From Rhabdothermincola sp037478855 (GTDB lineage Bacteria; Actinomycetota; Acidimicrobiia; Acidimicrobiales; Acidimicrobilacustridaceae), in NCBI GenBank assembly GCA_037478855.1, contig JBBFLY010000043.1, forward strand, positions 1-25,686: a stretch of DNA of 25,686 nucleotides, written 5' to 3'. Of this stretch, positions 6,899-15,725 are shown piece after piece (the first letter of the stretch is position 1; every line of letters starts with the position of its first letter). The translations under genes and the position numbers were made by a program. The notes below the pieces were generated by a model. That model did no database searches and had not been told where the DNA came from. It worked only from the letters and a program-made list of their open reading frames with translations.

Positions 6899-7653
6899 CG
6901 GCAACCGTCGTCGCCGCCGCGCTCGCCGCCGCCTCGGTGGTGCTTCCCGCGGCCGCTGTCGACGGGGCAGCCCGTGGACTGACCCGGGCGCGTGTCGTCG
7001 ACCGGCTCGTGGGGCTCACGCCGTCGTGCTGTCCCCGTCACCGCCGCTCAGGGTTCGCGCGCCGCCTCTTCAGCTCGGTTCTCGAGCGGGCGACCCGCCG
7101 TCGGCGGGCGGGAGCCGCAGATCGTGCCCTCCCCGACCTGATCGACGCCACCGCCCGATCCGTGCGCTCCGGCGCTTCGCTCAGCCAGGCGATCCGCGAG
7201 GCAGCGCAGACGGTCGCGGACACGCCCTTGGGCGCCGATGCCGCGAAACTCGCTCGCGAGCTCGGGGAGGGTCGAGCGGTGACAGAGGCTGTTGAGCGCT
7301 TTGCCGGGGAGATGCCCAGCGAGTGCCGTCGACTGGTGTGTCGCGCGCTCTGCCTCGTGGCGCAGCTCGGTGGCGCTCCGGGTGCGCTGCTCGACGGCCT
7401 CAGCGCGACGTTGCGGGACCGGCTCGCAGCCGGGCGTGAGGCGAGAGCGCTCGCGACGCAGGCTCGCAGCTCGGCGGTGGTGATCGCGGTGGCACCGGGC
7501 GCCTTCGCGCTCGTTGGCGCAGCCGCCGACGCCAGGGTGGCGGCGTTCCTTGTCGGCTCGCCGTCCGGCTGGGCGTGTCTGCTGAGTGGCGCTGCCCTCG
7601 AGGCGGCGGGCGCGTGGTGGATGGCGCGGCTGGTGAGGTCAGGGTCGACATGA
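6895..7653 (+). CDS. tadB: Tad pilus inner-membrane platform protein TadB
   Basis: A GspF-type (T2SSF domain) platform protein that sits in the cytoplasmic membrane next to the ATPase. After an N-terminal hydrophobic segment comes the T2SSF core, LPDLIDATARSVRSGASLSQAIREAA, split by polar residues, with the conserved acidic helices typical of TadB/TadC. Two further hydrophobic segments (VVIAVAPGAFALVGAAA and a second near the end) close the protein. ATG 6895 overlaps the tadA stop; an in-frame upstream GTG at 6883 has no better ribosome-binding site. The stop overlaps tadC (ATGA). Assignment as TadB rather than TadC rests on gene order. Confidence 0.8.
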   Translation: MTATVVAAALAAASVVLPAAAVDGAARGLTRARVVDRLVGLTPSCCPRHRRSGFARRLFSSVLERATRRRRAGAADRALPDLIDATARSVRSGASLSQAIREAAQTVADTPLGADAAKLARELGEGRAVTEAVERFAGEMPSECRRLVCRALCLVAQLGGAPGALLDGLSATLRDRLAAGREARALATQARSSAVVIAVAPGAFALVGAAADARVAAFLVGSPSGWACLLSGAALEAAGAWWMARLVRSGST

Positions 7654-8456
7654 GCGCCGTCACGGTGGGGATGCTGGTGGGGTGCGCCGTCGCGCTGGTG
7701 TCCGCTTCGGTGGCATCGTGTCGGCAACCGGCCCGGCTGGAGGAGCTGCGTCCGTGGTGGGTGGGGCCGACGCCTGCGCCGAGAACGTCGGGAGTCCGGG
7801 TGTGGTGGGCTCGGCTCGCCCTCTGGGTCGGCACGTCGGTGCGACGGCTGGCCCGTCGACCCCCTGACGACGACGCGGCTCGTCGCCTCGGTGGCGCGGT
7901 ACTGATCGGGGGAGCTGGTTGCGTCATCCACCCGGTCATCGGGGTGCTGGTCGCTTCGGTGCTCTGCTCGCTGCCCGTGTTGCGCGTCCGGCGTGAGCGG
8001 TTGCGGCGTGAGCGCGAGATCATCGACGGGCTCCCTGATGTCATCGACCTGTTCCGGCTTGCCGCCGGTGCAGGGTTGACCGTGCGACACGCCGTCGATG
8101 CCGTGAGCACTCATGTCGACGGCCTCTACGGTGACGCGCTGGCGGAGGTCCGGCGACAGGCGCAGCTCGGGGTGGGATTGGCGGATGCACTCGACGTGCT
8201 CAGGACCCTCGGCGATCCGGTGCTGCCCTTCCATCTCGCGCTGGTGTCGTGCGTCCGTGAGGGCGCACCCTTGGCATCTCCGCTGGAGCGCGTCTCGGCT
8301 GAAGCGCGCCAGATCCGGCGACGAGCCACTGAGGAACGTGTCCGTCGCCTTCCCGTCCAGCTTCTCTTCCCCCTGGTGCTGTGCATCCTTCCTGCGTTCG
8401 GGCTCCTCACCGTGGTGCCCCTGCTGGCCGGGACCTTGCGCTCGCTGTCGCTCTGA
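7650..8456 (+). CDS. tadC: Tad pilus inner-membrane platform protein TadC
   Basis: The second T2SSF-domain platform protein, expected to pair with TadB beneath the pilus. An N-terminal membrane segment (VGMLVGCAVALVSASVA) and a second one near residue 95 precede the cytoplasmic T2SSF domain. That domain starts at EIIDGLPDVIDLFRLAAGAG and includes LGDPVLPFHLALVSCVREG. The C-terminus has a last hydrophobic helix (LLFPLVLCILPAFGLLTVV). ATG 7650 overlaps the upstream stop (ATGA), so the start is firm. About 268 residues is normal for the family. The pilin gene follows after 67 bases. Confidence 0.82.
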   Translation: MSAVTVGMLVGCAVALVSASVASCRQPARLEELRPWWVGPTPAPRTSGVRVWWARLALWVGTSVRRLARRPPDDDAARRLGGAVLIGGAGCVIHPVIGVLVASVLCSLPVLRVRRERLRREREIIDGLPDVIDLFRLAAGAGLTVRHAVDAVSTHVDGLYGDALAEVRRQAQLGVGLADALDVLRTLGDPVLPFHLALVSCVREGAPLASPLERVSAEARQIRRRATEERVRRLPVQLLFPLVLCILPAFGLLTVVPLLAGTLRSLSL

Positions 8457-8523
8457 GGCGACACCCGCTCGGCGTGGCTGTCTCGGCGTGTCCTCTGCTC
8501 CGATCCAGAAGGAGAGAAGTCTG

Positions 8524-8727
8524 ATGATCGAGTTGTTCGTCCGCTTCCAGGTCTTGCTCGTCACGTCTGGCCGACGTGACGAGGGACAGACCACAGCCGA
8601 GTACGCCCTGGTCCTCCTGGGTGCCGCGGCCGTCGCGCTGCTGTTGGTCGGTTGGGCCACGAAGACCAACCGGATCGGCCGGTTGCTCGACTTCGTCATC
8701 GACCAGATCGTGGGGCGGGTCGCGTGA
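8524..8727 (+). CDS. flp: Flp-type pilin (class IVb prepilin)
   Basis: The probable major subunit of the pilus fibre. The 67-residue prepilin has a leader of about 22 residues ending in DEG. The mature sequence begins QTTAEYALVLLGAAAVALLL, with the conserved glutamate at mature position 5 and a single hydrophobic spine helix. Cleavage after Gly by a prepilin peptidase is expected; no such peptidase is encoded in this window. The pattern resembles the small actinobacterial TTAEYA pilins (DUF4244-like). An excellent Shine-Dalgarno, AAGGAGAG at 8509-8516, lies 7 bases before the ATG, stronger than for the other genes of the operon, as expected for an abundant subunit. Its stop overlaps the GTG of tadE. 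Confidence 0.85.
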   Translation: MIELFVRFQVLLVTSGRRDEGQTTAEYALVLLGAAAVALLLVGWATKTNRIGRLLDFVIDQIVGRVA

Positions 8728-9107
8728 GCCGAGCGAGGTGGGGGGAGCGGGGTCAGGCCACGGTCGAGCTCGCCCTGCTCCTCCCCCTCGTGGCGCTGAT
8801 GGCTCTGGCGGTCGCACAGGTGGCGGTGGTCGGCTACCGGCAGGTGCTGGTCGTGCACGCCGCTCGAGAAGGTGCGCGCACCGCCGCTGTCACCGAGGAT
8901 GACCGGCAGGCAGCTGCCCGCTGGGGGGCGGAGCAAGCCGGTGGGTTGCCGCCGGACCGGCTCCGGGTGGACGCACGGGTGGTGGCTGACCGTGTCGAGG
9001 TCGAGGTGCGCTTCCGCGAGCCGACCGATGTGCCACTGGTTGGCCGCCTGCTGCCCGACGTGCCGCTCCAGGCGAGCACGGTCATGCGCCTGGAAGGGGG
9101 TCGCTGA
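8724..9107 (+). CDS. tadE: TadE-like minor pseudopilin
   Basis: A TadE-family pseudopilin with a prepilin-like site: RGQATVELALLLPLVALMAL gives cleavage after Gly and Glu at mature position 5. A single membrane helix follows, then an extracytoplasmic domain of about 85 residues with the TadE-typical VVHAAREGARTAAVTEDD. Family members are processed by the same peptidase as Flp and help pilus assembly. GTG 8724 overlaps the flp stop (GTGA). 127 residues is typical. It is the last gene of the operon and is followed directly by a strong hairpin. No TadG or TadF is present. Confidence 0.85.
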   Translation: MSRARWGERGQATVELALLLPLVALMALAVAQVAVVGYRQVLVVHAAREGARTAAVTEDDRQAAARWGAEQAGGLPPDRLRVDARVVADRVEVEVRFREPTDVPLVGRLLPDVPLQASTVMRLEGGR

Positions 9108-9112
9108 ACCGC

Positions 9113-9141
9113 GAGGGCCGGGAACGTGATGCCCGGCCCTC
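9113..9141 (+). terminator. Hairpin terminator of the Tad operon
   Basis: GAGGGCCGGG (9113-9122) and CCCGGCCCTC (9132-9141) form a perfect 10-bp stem with a 9-base loop, starting five bases after the tadE stop. Only a short T-run (TTT at 9146-9148) follows, as is common in actinobacteria. Confidence 0.75.
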
Positions 9142-9161
9142 TGGCTTTGCGGCCGGCGGCG

Positions 9162-9167
9162 TAGATT
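9162..9167 (+). promoter_or_regulatory. Possible -10 hexamer of the 9225 gene
   Basis: TAGATT fits TANNNT and lies after the tad terminator, about 58 bases before the ATG at 9225. No clear -35 is visible. Confidence 0.3.
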
Positions 9168-9224
9168 GATGAAGGCGATGTGACGGGGTGGCGATCCCGT
9201 CGTGAGGAGCTTGGAGGGATGTCC

Positions 9225-9422
9225 ATGGCGACCATCACGGAACAGCTGCAGATGGCGAAGAGCACCCACGGCTCAGCCACGATCGTCCTGCGATCAGGCA
9301 AGACCATCAGCGGCGAGGTGGAGGAGATCAACCTCGCCGACGGCGTGGTGGTGGTCGATGGCTGGACGGTACGGGTGGACGAGATCGCGGGGGCTCGCAC
9401 GGGAAACGGCGTCTCGGCCTGA
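9225..9422 (+). CDS. 65-residue uncharacterised protein, beta-rich, possibly Sm-like
   Basis: I do not recognise a family. After a short helix (ATITEQLQMAKSTHG) the sequence alternates as in a small beta-barrel: SATIVLRSGKTISGEVEEIN, then ADGVVVVDGWTVRVDEIAG. The ordering strand, RSGK turn, GEVEEI, VVVVDG and a final VRVDEI strand resembles an Sm/LSm-type fold; this is inference from pattern only. It has no membrane segment or signal peptide. GGAGG at 9213-9217 lies 7 bases before ATG 9225, which decides this start over the ATG at 9219. It stands alone between the tad terminator and a convergent helicase gene. Confidence 0.65.
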   Translation: MATITEQLQMAKSTHGSATIVLRSGKTISGEVEEINLADGVVVVDGWTVRVDEIAGARTGNGVSA

Positions 9423-9505
9423 TCCCTGCTCGCAGGCCCCGGGCCGGGCCGCTGTTGCCAGCCGCGACGGGCCGGGCCTCACGTCGGTTCCGGGTCGGCG
9501 ACCGA

Positions 9506-11839
9506 TCAGCGAAGCAGGGCCCGCAGCAGCGCAGCAGCGCCCGCCTTGTCGAGCGGTTCGTTGCCGTTGCCGCACTTGGGTGACTGCACACACGACGGAC
9601 AGCCGTCCTCGCAGCGGCATGACTCGATGATCCCGAGGGTCGCTTCGAGGTGACGGTCGGCGGCCCGGAATCCCAGCTCGGCGATGCCCGCTCCACCCGG
9701 ATGACCGTCGTAGATGACGATGGTCGCTGCGCCGGTCTCGGGGAGCAGCGGCGTGGAGATGCCCCCGACGTCCCACCGGTCGCAGATCGCGAACAACGGC
9801 ATGATGCCGATCGCCGCGTGCTCGATGGCGTGCAGGGCTCCGAGCACTGCGGCCGCGGGCACTCCGGCGTTCGCGATCACGTCGGGGTCGATCACGTACC
9901 AGAAGGCACGGGTCTCCATCTCCGAGGCCGGGAGGACGAGCTCCTCACGGCCCAGCTGCTCTCCGGTGAGCGCGTCGACGCGCGTGTAGCCCACGACCCG
10001 GGATCGCACACGCACCGCTCCCAGGCCGAGGTTTCCGCGACCCACGCGTCGCGCGTCGTCGACGCTGAGCAGGGCCAGCTCCGTCTCGGTGCGCGGCCGG
10101 GTGTGCTCATCCCCGTCGGTCGGTTCGACCAGCGCGACACGCCCCTCCATGTCGAGCTGACGGACCCGGTAGGTGATCCCCTGGTGCAGGTAGATGGCGC
10201 CGGGATGGACGAGCTGCGGGGCGCGTGCCGCTTCGACGGTGCCGACGACCGATCCGTCGACACGTTCGATGAGGAGCTCGTCAGTGCTCCCGCTGCGCAA
10301 CCCCACCCCGTGGGCGGGCCGTCCGGTTCCCGACCAGTACGCAGCGGGCTCGGCGGGCCGCGGTCCGCGCTGCAACCGGATCTTCAGGCAGTCGTTCACG
10401 ACGAGCTGTCGAACGCCTTCTTCGAGCAGGTCCGGCCACCACCGCTCGTCGGCAGGTCGCAGCGGGAGCTCGTAGGCCGCACAGGCCAGGTGGGGGAGGA
10501 GGATGTGGGGGTTCGCCGGGTTGATGACGGCGGGCTCGGGGGGACGGGTGAAGATCTCCTCCGGGTGGGACACGAACCACTGGTCGAGCTGGTCCCGGCC
10601 GGCTACCAGGATCGTCACCGAGAGCTGCGAGCTGCGACCGGCCCGGCCGGCCTGCTGCCACATCGAGGCGATGGTGCCGGGGAACCCGTCGAGCACGCAG
10701 GCGTCAAGCTCACCGACGTCGATGCCCAGCTCCAGAGCGCTCGTCGCCACCACCCCCCGCAGGTCCCCACCGAAGAGTCGCGCCTCGATCTCCCGACGCT
10801 CCGCAGCGAGATAGCCACCCCGGTACGAACGCACGGCGGCGGCGAGGGCTGACGGCAGGCGACGCCGGACCTCGGCTGCGATGAGCTCAGTGCTCCTGCG
10901 GCTGCGACAGAACGTGATGGTGCGCCGCCCCCGGATGAGCAGCTCGGCGGTGAGTCGGGCCGTCTCACGGTTGGCTGAGCCGTGGGCGCGGGTGCCCATC
11001 GGAGCGCCGGCGACCGACGGCCGCTCTTCGTCCGCCGGGTTCCACAGCACGAAGTAGCGCTCGCCGCGCGGGGAGCCGTCGTCGGTCACCGCGGTGACCG
11101 GCTTCCCGCACAGCTCCGTGGCCAGTCTGTCCGGCTCGCCGATGGTGGCGGAGGTGAACACGAAGGTCGGATCCGAGCCGTAGTGGGCACACAGGCGGCG
11201 CAGACGTCGGAGCAGGTGTGCGACGTGGCTCCCGAAGATGCCCCGCAGCACATGCAACTCGTCGACGACGACGTAGCGGAGTCGCATCAGGAAGGTCGCC
11301 CAGCGGGCGTGGTGAGGGAGGATCCCCACGTGCAGCATCTCGGGATTCGTCAGCACCACGTTCGCGTGGGAGCGGATCCACCTGCGGGCCTCGGCCGGGG
11401 TGTCGCCGTCGTAGACGCCCGCCGCCAGGCCGGGCATCCCCAGTCGTGTGAGCGCGCGCAGCTGGTCCTGTGTCAGGGCCTTCGTGGGGAAGACCAGGAG
11501 TGCCGTGCCGGGTCGGCTCCGGTCGCGCACAGCTTCGGCGATCGGTGCGTGGAAGCACAGCGACTTGCCGGAGGCGGTCCCGGTGGCGATGGCCACCGAT
11601 CGGCCGGCGCGGATGAGGTCGATCGCTTCGGCCTGGTGGCTCCACAGCGCGTCGACCCCGAGCCGGTCCCAGACCTCCGGCGGCAACGGGGTGGTCAGCG
11701 ACGCGAAGCGGGCCGGACGCGCGGGCAGCCGATGCAGGTGGACCAGCCGCGGGTCGGCGACGAGCGCCTCGACGAAGGCGTCGGTGTGGTCGGCGGTGGG
11801 ATGCCATGGCCCGGTGACGATGGTTGGTGCGAGGGCCAT
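9506..11839 (-). CDS. DEAD/DEAH-box DNA helicase with C-terminal DUF1998, YprA/MrfA type
   Basis: A superfamily 2 ATP-dependent helicase of the YprA/MrfA family; the Bacillus member is a 3'-5' DNA helicase needed for repair of mitomycin C damage. Walker A is ATGTASGKS at residues 85-93. Walker B is DELH at 193-196, followed by the family's GIFGSHVAHLLRRL. The SATIGEP motif III comes next, then ELGIDVGELD, and motif VI is QQAGRAGR. The C-terminal DUF1998 region ends with a cysteine cluster at C741, C743, C747, C750 and C756, which in relatives binds zinc or an iron-sulphur centre. 777 residues is full length. ATG 11839 is preceded by TAACAT, consistent with leaderless transcription. No mrfB-like exonuclease gene adjoins. 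Confidence 0.9.
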   Translation of the reverse strand: MALAPTIVTGPWHPTADHTDAFVEALVADPRLVHLHRLPARPARFASLTTPLPPEVWDRLGVDALWSHQAEAIDLIRAGRSVAIATGTASGKSLCFHAPIAEAVRDRSRPGTALLVFPTKALTQDQLRALTRLGMPGLAAGVYDGDTPAEARRWIRSHANVVLTNPEMLHVGILPHHARWATFLMRLRYVVVDELHVLRGIFGSHVAHLLRRLRRLCAHYGSDPTFVFTSATIGEPDRLATELCGKPVTAVTDDGSPRGERYFVLWNPADEERPSVAGAPMGTRAHGSANRETARLTAELLIRGRRTITFCRSRRSTELIAAEVRRRLPSALAAAVRSYRGGYLAAERREIEARLFGGDLRGVVATSALELGIDVGELDACVLDGFPGTIASMWQQAGRAGRSSQLSVTILVAGRDQLDQWFVSHPEEIFTRPPEPAVINPANPHILLPHLACAAYELPLRPADERWWPDLLEEGVRQLVVNDCLKIRLQRGPRPAEPAAYWSGTGRPAHGVGLRSGSTDELLIERVDGSVVGTVEAARAPQLVHPGAIYLHQGITYRVRQLDMEGRVALVEPTDGDEHTRPRTETELALLSVDDARRVGRGNLGLGAVRVRSRVVGYTRVDALTGEQLGREELVLPASEMETRAFWYVIDPDVIANAGVPAAAVLGALHAIEHAAIGIMPLFAICDRWDVGGISTPLLPETGAATIVIYDGHPGGAGIAELGFRAADRHLEATLGIIESCRCEDGCPSCVQSPKCGNGNEPLDKAGAAALLRALLR

Positions 11840-11845
11840 CCCGCG

Positions 11846-11851
11846 ATGTTA
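11846..11851 (-). promoter_or_regulatory. -10 hexamer of the helicase gene, apparent leaderless promoter
   Basis: TAACAT on the minus strand ends six bases before the ATG at 11839, so the transcript probably starts at the start codon. No clear -35 is seen. Confidence 0.4.
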
Positions 11852-11881
11852 GAGGTGGGGACGGCGGGGCCATCCCGCTGG

Positions 11882-11910
11882 TTCGTCGGATGGGGGCACT
11901 GGGATACGCT
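11882..11910 (+). promoter_or_regulatory. Predicted promoter of the STAS/anti-sigma pair
   Basis: TTCGTC (11882-11887), then 17 bases, then TACGCT (11905-11910). The predicted start near 11917 gives a short leader with GGAGG at 11931-11935. It is divergent from the helicase gene. Confidence 0.4.
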
Positions 11911-11942
11911 CACACTGGGTCAGACTGCGTGGAGGATGCGGG

Positions 11943-12281
11943 TTGTTGTTCGACGTGGTGGTCACGAGCACCGGGCGCTGGGCCGTGGTCAGCGTGACCG
12001 GGGAGCTCGACGTCGCGACCGCCCCCCGCCTCCGCCAGGAAGCCGTCCGTCTCGTGTCGGGCGGCCAGGTGGACGTGATCCTCGACCTGGGTGGCGTCGA
12101 CTTCTTGGACTCGACCGGCCTGGGGGTGATCATCGGGATCCTCAAGCGGGTGAGGAGCCACGGCGGCGAGCTTGTGGTGGTCGGGTTGGCACCGAGGGTC
12201 CGAAAGGTGTTCGAGATGACCAGGGTCATCGAGATCCTGCCCACGTTCGACACGGTCGAGCACGCCGTGGCGGGTGTCTGA
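11943..12281 (+). CDS. STAS-domain anti-sigma factor antagonist (RsbV/SpoIIAA-like)
   Basis: A 112-residue single STAS domain. The family's regulatory phosphorylation loop is intact as DSTGLGVI, with the acceptor serine at residue 57. In partner-switch systems the unphosphorylated form binds the anti-sigma kinase and frees the sigma factor. The start is TTG 11943, decided by GGAGG at 11931-11935 seven bases upstream; the ATG at 11937 is in another frame. The kinase-like partner follows with an 8-base overlap, which fits a classical antagonist/anti-sigma operon. The sigma factor under its control is not in this operon. Confidence 0.88.
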   Translation: MLFDVVVTSTGRWAVVSVTGELDVATAPRLRQEAVRLVSGGQVDVILDLGGVDFLDSTGLGVIIGILKRVRSHGGELVVVGLAPRVRKVFEMTRVIEILPTFDTVEHAVAGV

Positions 12282-12714
12282 GGTGGCTGAGGTTGAGCTG
12301 GTCATCCCGGCCCGAGCCGAGTATCTGGCGCTCGTCAGGCAGGTGGTGGCCGCCGCGGCCTCGGTGGAGCCCACCTTTCGCGACGAGCGCATCGATGACC
12401 TACGGTTGGCGGTCTCGGAAGCCACCACGAACGCCATCGAGGCTCACGCCGACCTCTCCCGAGATGAGCAGATCCGCATTCGCTGCAACCTCGCCGACGA
12501 TCGGATCGAGGTTGAGGTGCTGGATCGTGGGCCGGGGTTCGATCCCGCTGCCGTCGAACCGGTGCCCGACCCCGATCATCCCCGGCGTCTGGAGCGGGAG
12601 CGGGGTCTCGGCCTACCGCTGATGAGCGAGCTGGCCGACGAGACTGAGATCTGCTCCTCAGAGGATGGCACCGCGGTTCGGCTCGTCGTCTACAAGCCCC
12701 GCTCGGGGCGTTAG
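12274..12714 (+). CDS. Anti-sigma factor serine kinase-like ATPase (RsbW/SpoIIAB-like)
   Basis: A GHKL-fold (HATPase_c) protein of about 146 residues. The N box is EATTNAIEAH starting at E49, the G1 box is DRGPGFD starting at D84, and the G2 region is ERGLGLPLM near residue 109. Family members bind a sigma factor and phosphorylate the STAS antagonist, here the gene just upstream. The start may be GTG 12274, overlapping the STAS gene by 8 bases, or GTG 12283; neither has a strong ribosome-binding site, consistent with coupling. The next gene, nhaA, begins 36 bases downstream and could be co-transcribed. The target sigma factor is unknown. Confidence 0.87.
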   Translation: MSEVAEVELVIPARAEYLALVRQVVAAAASVEPTFRDERIDDLRLAVSEATTNAIEAHADLSRDEQIRIRCNLADDRIEVEVLDRGPGFDPAAVEPVPDPDHPRRLERERGLGLPLMSELADETEICSSEDGTAVRLVVYKPRSGR

Positions 12715-12750
12715 AACCCACCAGCTGAGCATCTTCAGAAGGCCTGCAAC

Positions 12751-14160
12751 ATGAACTCGACTTCTTCGACCACGAACCATCGATGGGTTCTCACCTGGCT
12801 CGGGAGCGACCGCCTCCTCGCGCGGCGGGTTGCGCAGCCCATCGCACGCTTCCTGCGGATCGAGGCCGCGAGCGGCGTGTTGATGCTGCTCGGCACCATC
12901 GTCGCCCTCGTCTGATTCAACGTCACCGCTCACGGCTACGAGTCGTTCTGGCAGACCGAGGCGGGCCTGTCGGTCGGCGGCTTCCATCTCCACCTCACCT
13001 TGCACGAGTGGGTCAACGACGGCCTCATGGCCTTGTTCTTCTTCGTGGCCGGCCTCGAGATCAAGCGCGAGATGGTCAGCGGTGAGCTGCGCGCGCCCAA
13101 GGCAGCGGCGCTGCCGATCATCGCCGCGCTCGGCGGGATGATCATGCCGGCGGTCATCTACTCGCTGGTGAACGCCGGCGGCTCGGGTGCGAGGGGCTGG
13201 GCGATCCCGATGGCGACCGACATCGCCTTCGCAGTCGGCGTGGTCAGCCTCCTCGGTTCGAGGGTTCCGGTGCAGCTCAAGCTCTTCCTGCTGACGCTCG
13301 CCGTGGCTGATGATCTCGGCGGCATCGCGGTCATCGCGACCTTCTACGCGTCGGGGATCTCCTTCCCCTGGCTCGCCGGCGCGCTCGGCACGCTCGCGGC
13401 GATGTACCTCATCCGACGGGCACGGGTGTGGTTCTATCCCGTCTACGTCGTGCTCGGTGTGCTCGCGTGGTACTTCATGTTCCGCTCGGGTGTCCACGCC
13501 ACGATCGCCGGTGTGGCAGCCGGGTTCCTGGCCCCGACCGCGCCGCTGCATCCCGAAATCGATCCGGAAGCAGTGGCCGACAGGCTCGAGAACCGGGAGG
13601 AGCTCTCGGCGTCGGTGGTCCGAGACGCGGCCTTCCTCATCAAGGAGGCGGTGCCGGTCGACGAGCGGCTGACGAACCTCCTGCTGCCCTGGACCAGCTA
13701 CGTGATCATCCCGATCTTCGCCCTCGCGAACGCGGCGATCCCCCTGAACGCGAAGGCGCTCGGTGACGCGCTGGGCTCGCGCATCACTCTCGGCGCCTTC
13801 CTCGGTCTGCTCCTGGGCAAGACCCTCGGCGTGACGGGAGCTGCGCTGGCGGCCATCAAGCTGAACCTGGCTACCCGTCCCAGAGGGGTCACCAACCTGC
13901 ACCTGATCGGGGCGGCGATCGCCGCGGGCATCGGGTTCACGGTGGCGATCTTCGTCTCGACCCTGGCCTTTGAAGACCTGGTGCTGCAGGAGGACGCGAA
14001 GATCGGCATCTTCGCGGCCTCGATCTCCTCTGCGATCATCAGTCTCAAGGTGCTGTCGGCAGCGGCGAGGCGTGCGACACCCGAGGAGCGGGCGCTGGAG
14101 GAGGCGGAGGACGCCGAGCTGTTCCGTACCGAACCCTCGCTCGATACCTCGCTCCCCTGA
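12751..14160 (+). pseudogene. nhaA: Na+/H+ antiporter NhaA, interrupted by an in-frame TGA at codon 55
   Basis: Exchanges Na+ for H+ across the cytoplasmic membrane. The full frame runs from ATG 12751 (AGAAGG at 12737-12742, 8 bases upstream) to 14160, 470 codons. TGA at 12913-12915 interrupts it after GTIVALV. In many homologues a tryptophan (ALIWAN) stands here, so TGG to TGA explains it. Everything downstream is intact: HEWVNDGLMALFFFVAGLEI, the ATDIAFAVGV aspartate, the VADDLGG aspartate pair and the GKTLGVTG lysine. A product starting at TTG 13000 or ATG 13027 would lack the first membrane helix. Options are a recent nonsense mutation, a sequencing error, readthrough or a shortened protein. 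Genome-wide TGA recoding is ruled out because neighbouring genes end at TGA. Confidence 0.8.
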
Positions 14161-14200
14161 TTCGCGGGTGCGACACCTCCGGCAGTGGGTTGCGGCGTCG

Positions 14201-15460
<1,260 letters not shown>

Positions 15461-15725
15461 CTCGTCATCTCTCCCGTCGGGGCTCGGTCCGGCCGGACGA
15501 CGCCATCCTTCCCGAAGGCGCTCCCGGTCCGCACCTCGGAGGGTTGCCCGCGTCGCCGGTGACCCGTCCGGGAGACGGTGCCCGTGCGGTCCGGCCCGGC
15601 TTGGAGCGGGCACTCCGACCGGTGTCCGGCAGCTCCCGCCGTCCCCCGTGCTACGGGGGGAGGCGGCCTGCGGATGGTAGGGGTGGATTGACAAGGCGCC
15701 GATCGGGCCTTCAACCTTCCGGGCG
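15461..15725. other. Divergent intergenic region with hairpin and TTGACA box
   Basis: No gene is supported between the divergent acyl-CoA dehydrogenase and topA. A short hairpin (CCCCCGT 15643-15649 with ACGGGGG 15653-15659, loop of 3) sits in the middle without a T-run. TTGACA at 15688-15693 is a perfect -35 on the plus strand for topA, but the expected -10 position (about 15711-15717) reads TCAACCT and is poor. Confidence 0.4.

Noticed and set aside
7038..9269. A 743-codon open frame on the minus strand across the tad genes
   Set aside because: Its translation is Arg/Ser/Pro/Ala-rich low complexity with no domain, and it is antisense to six recognisable pilus genes; a high-GC artefact.
9434..9480. 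GGGCCGGGCC repeated twice between the 9225 gene and the helicase, possible convergent terminator
   Set aside because: The copies are mainly a direct repeat; the best hairpin is about 8 bp with a bulge, too weak to call in such GC-rich DNA.
10982..12622. A 546-codon plus-strand open frame antisense to the helicase
   Set aside because: It is the reverse-strand shadow of the helicase and runs on in the wrong frame through the STAS and RsbW-like genes; no family resemblance.
12913..12915. Selenocysteine or genome-wide TGA reassignment as the explanation of the nhaA stop
   Set aside because: Many genes here end in TGA, including overlapping ATGA junctions, and NhaA has no cysteine or selenocysteine role at this position.
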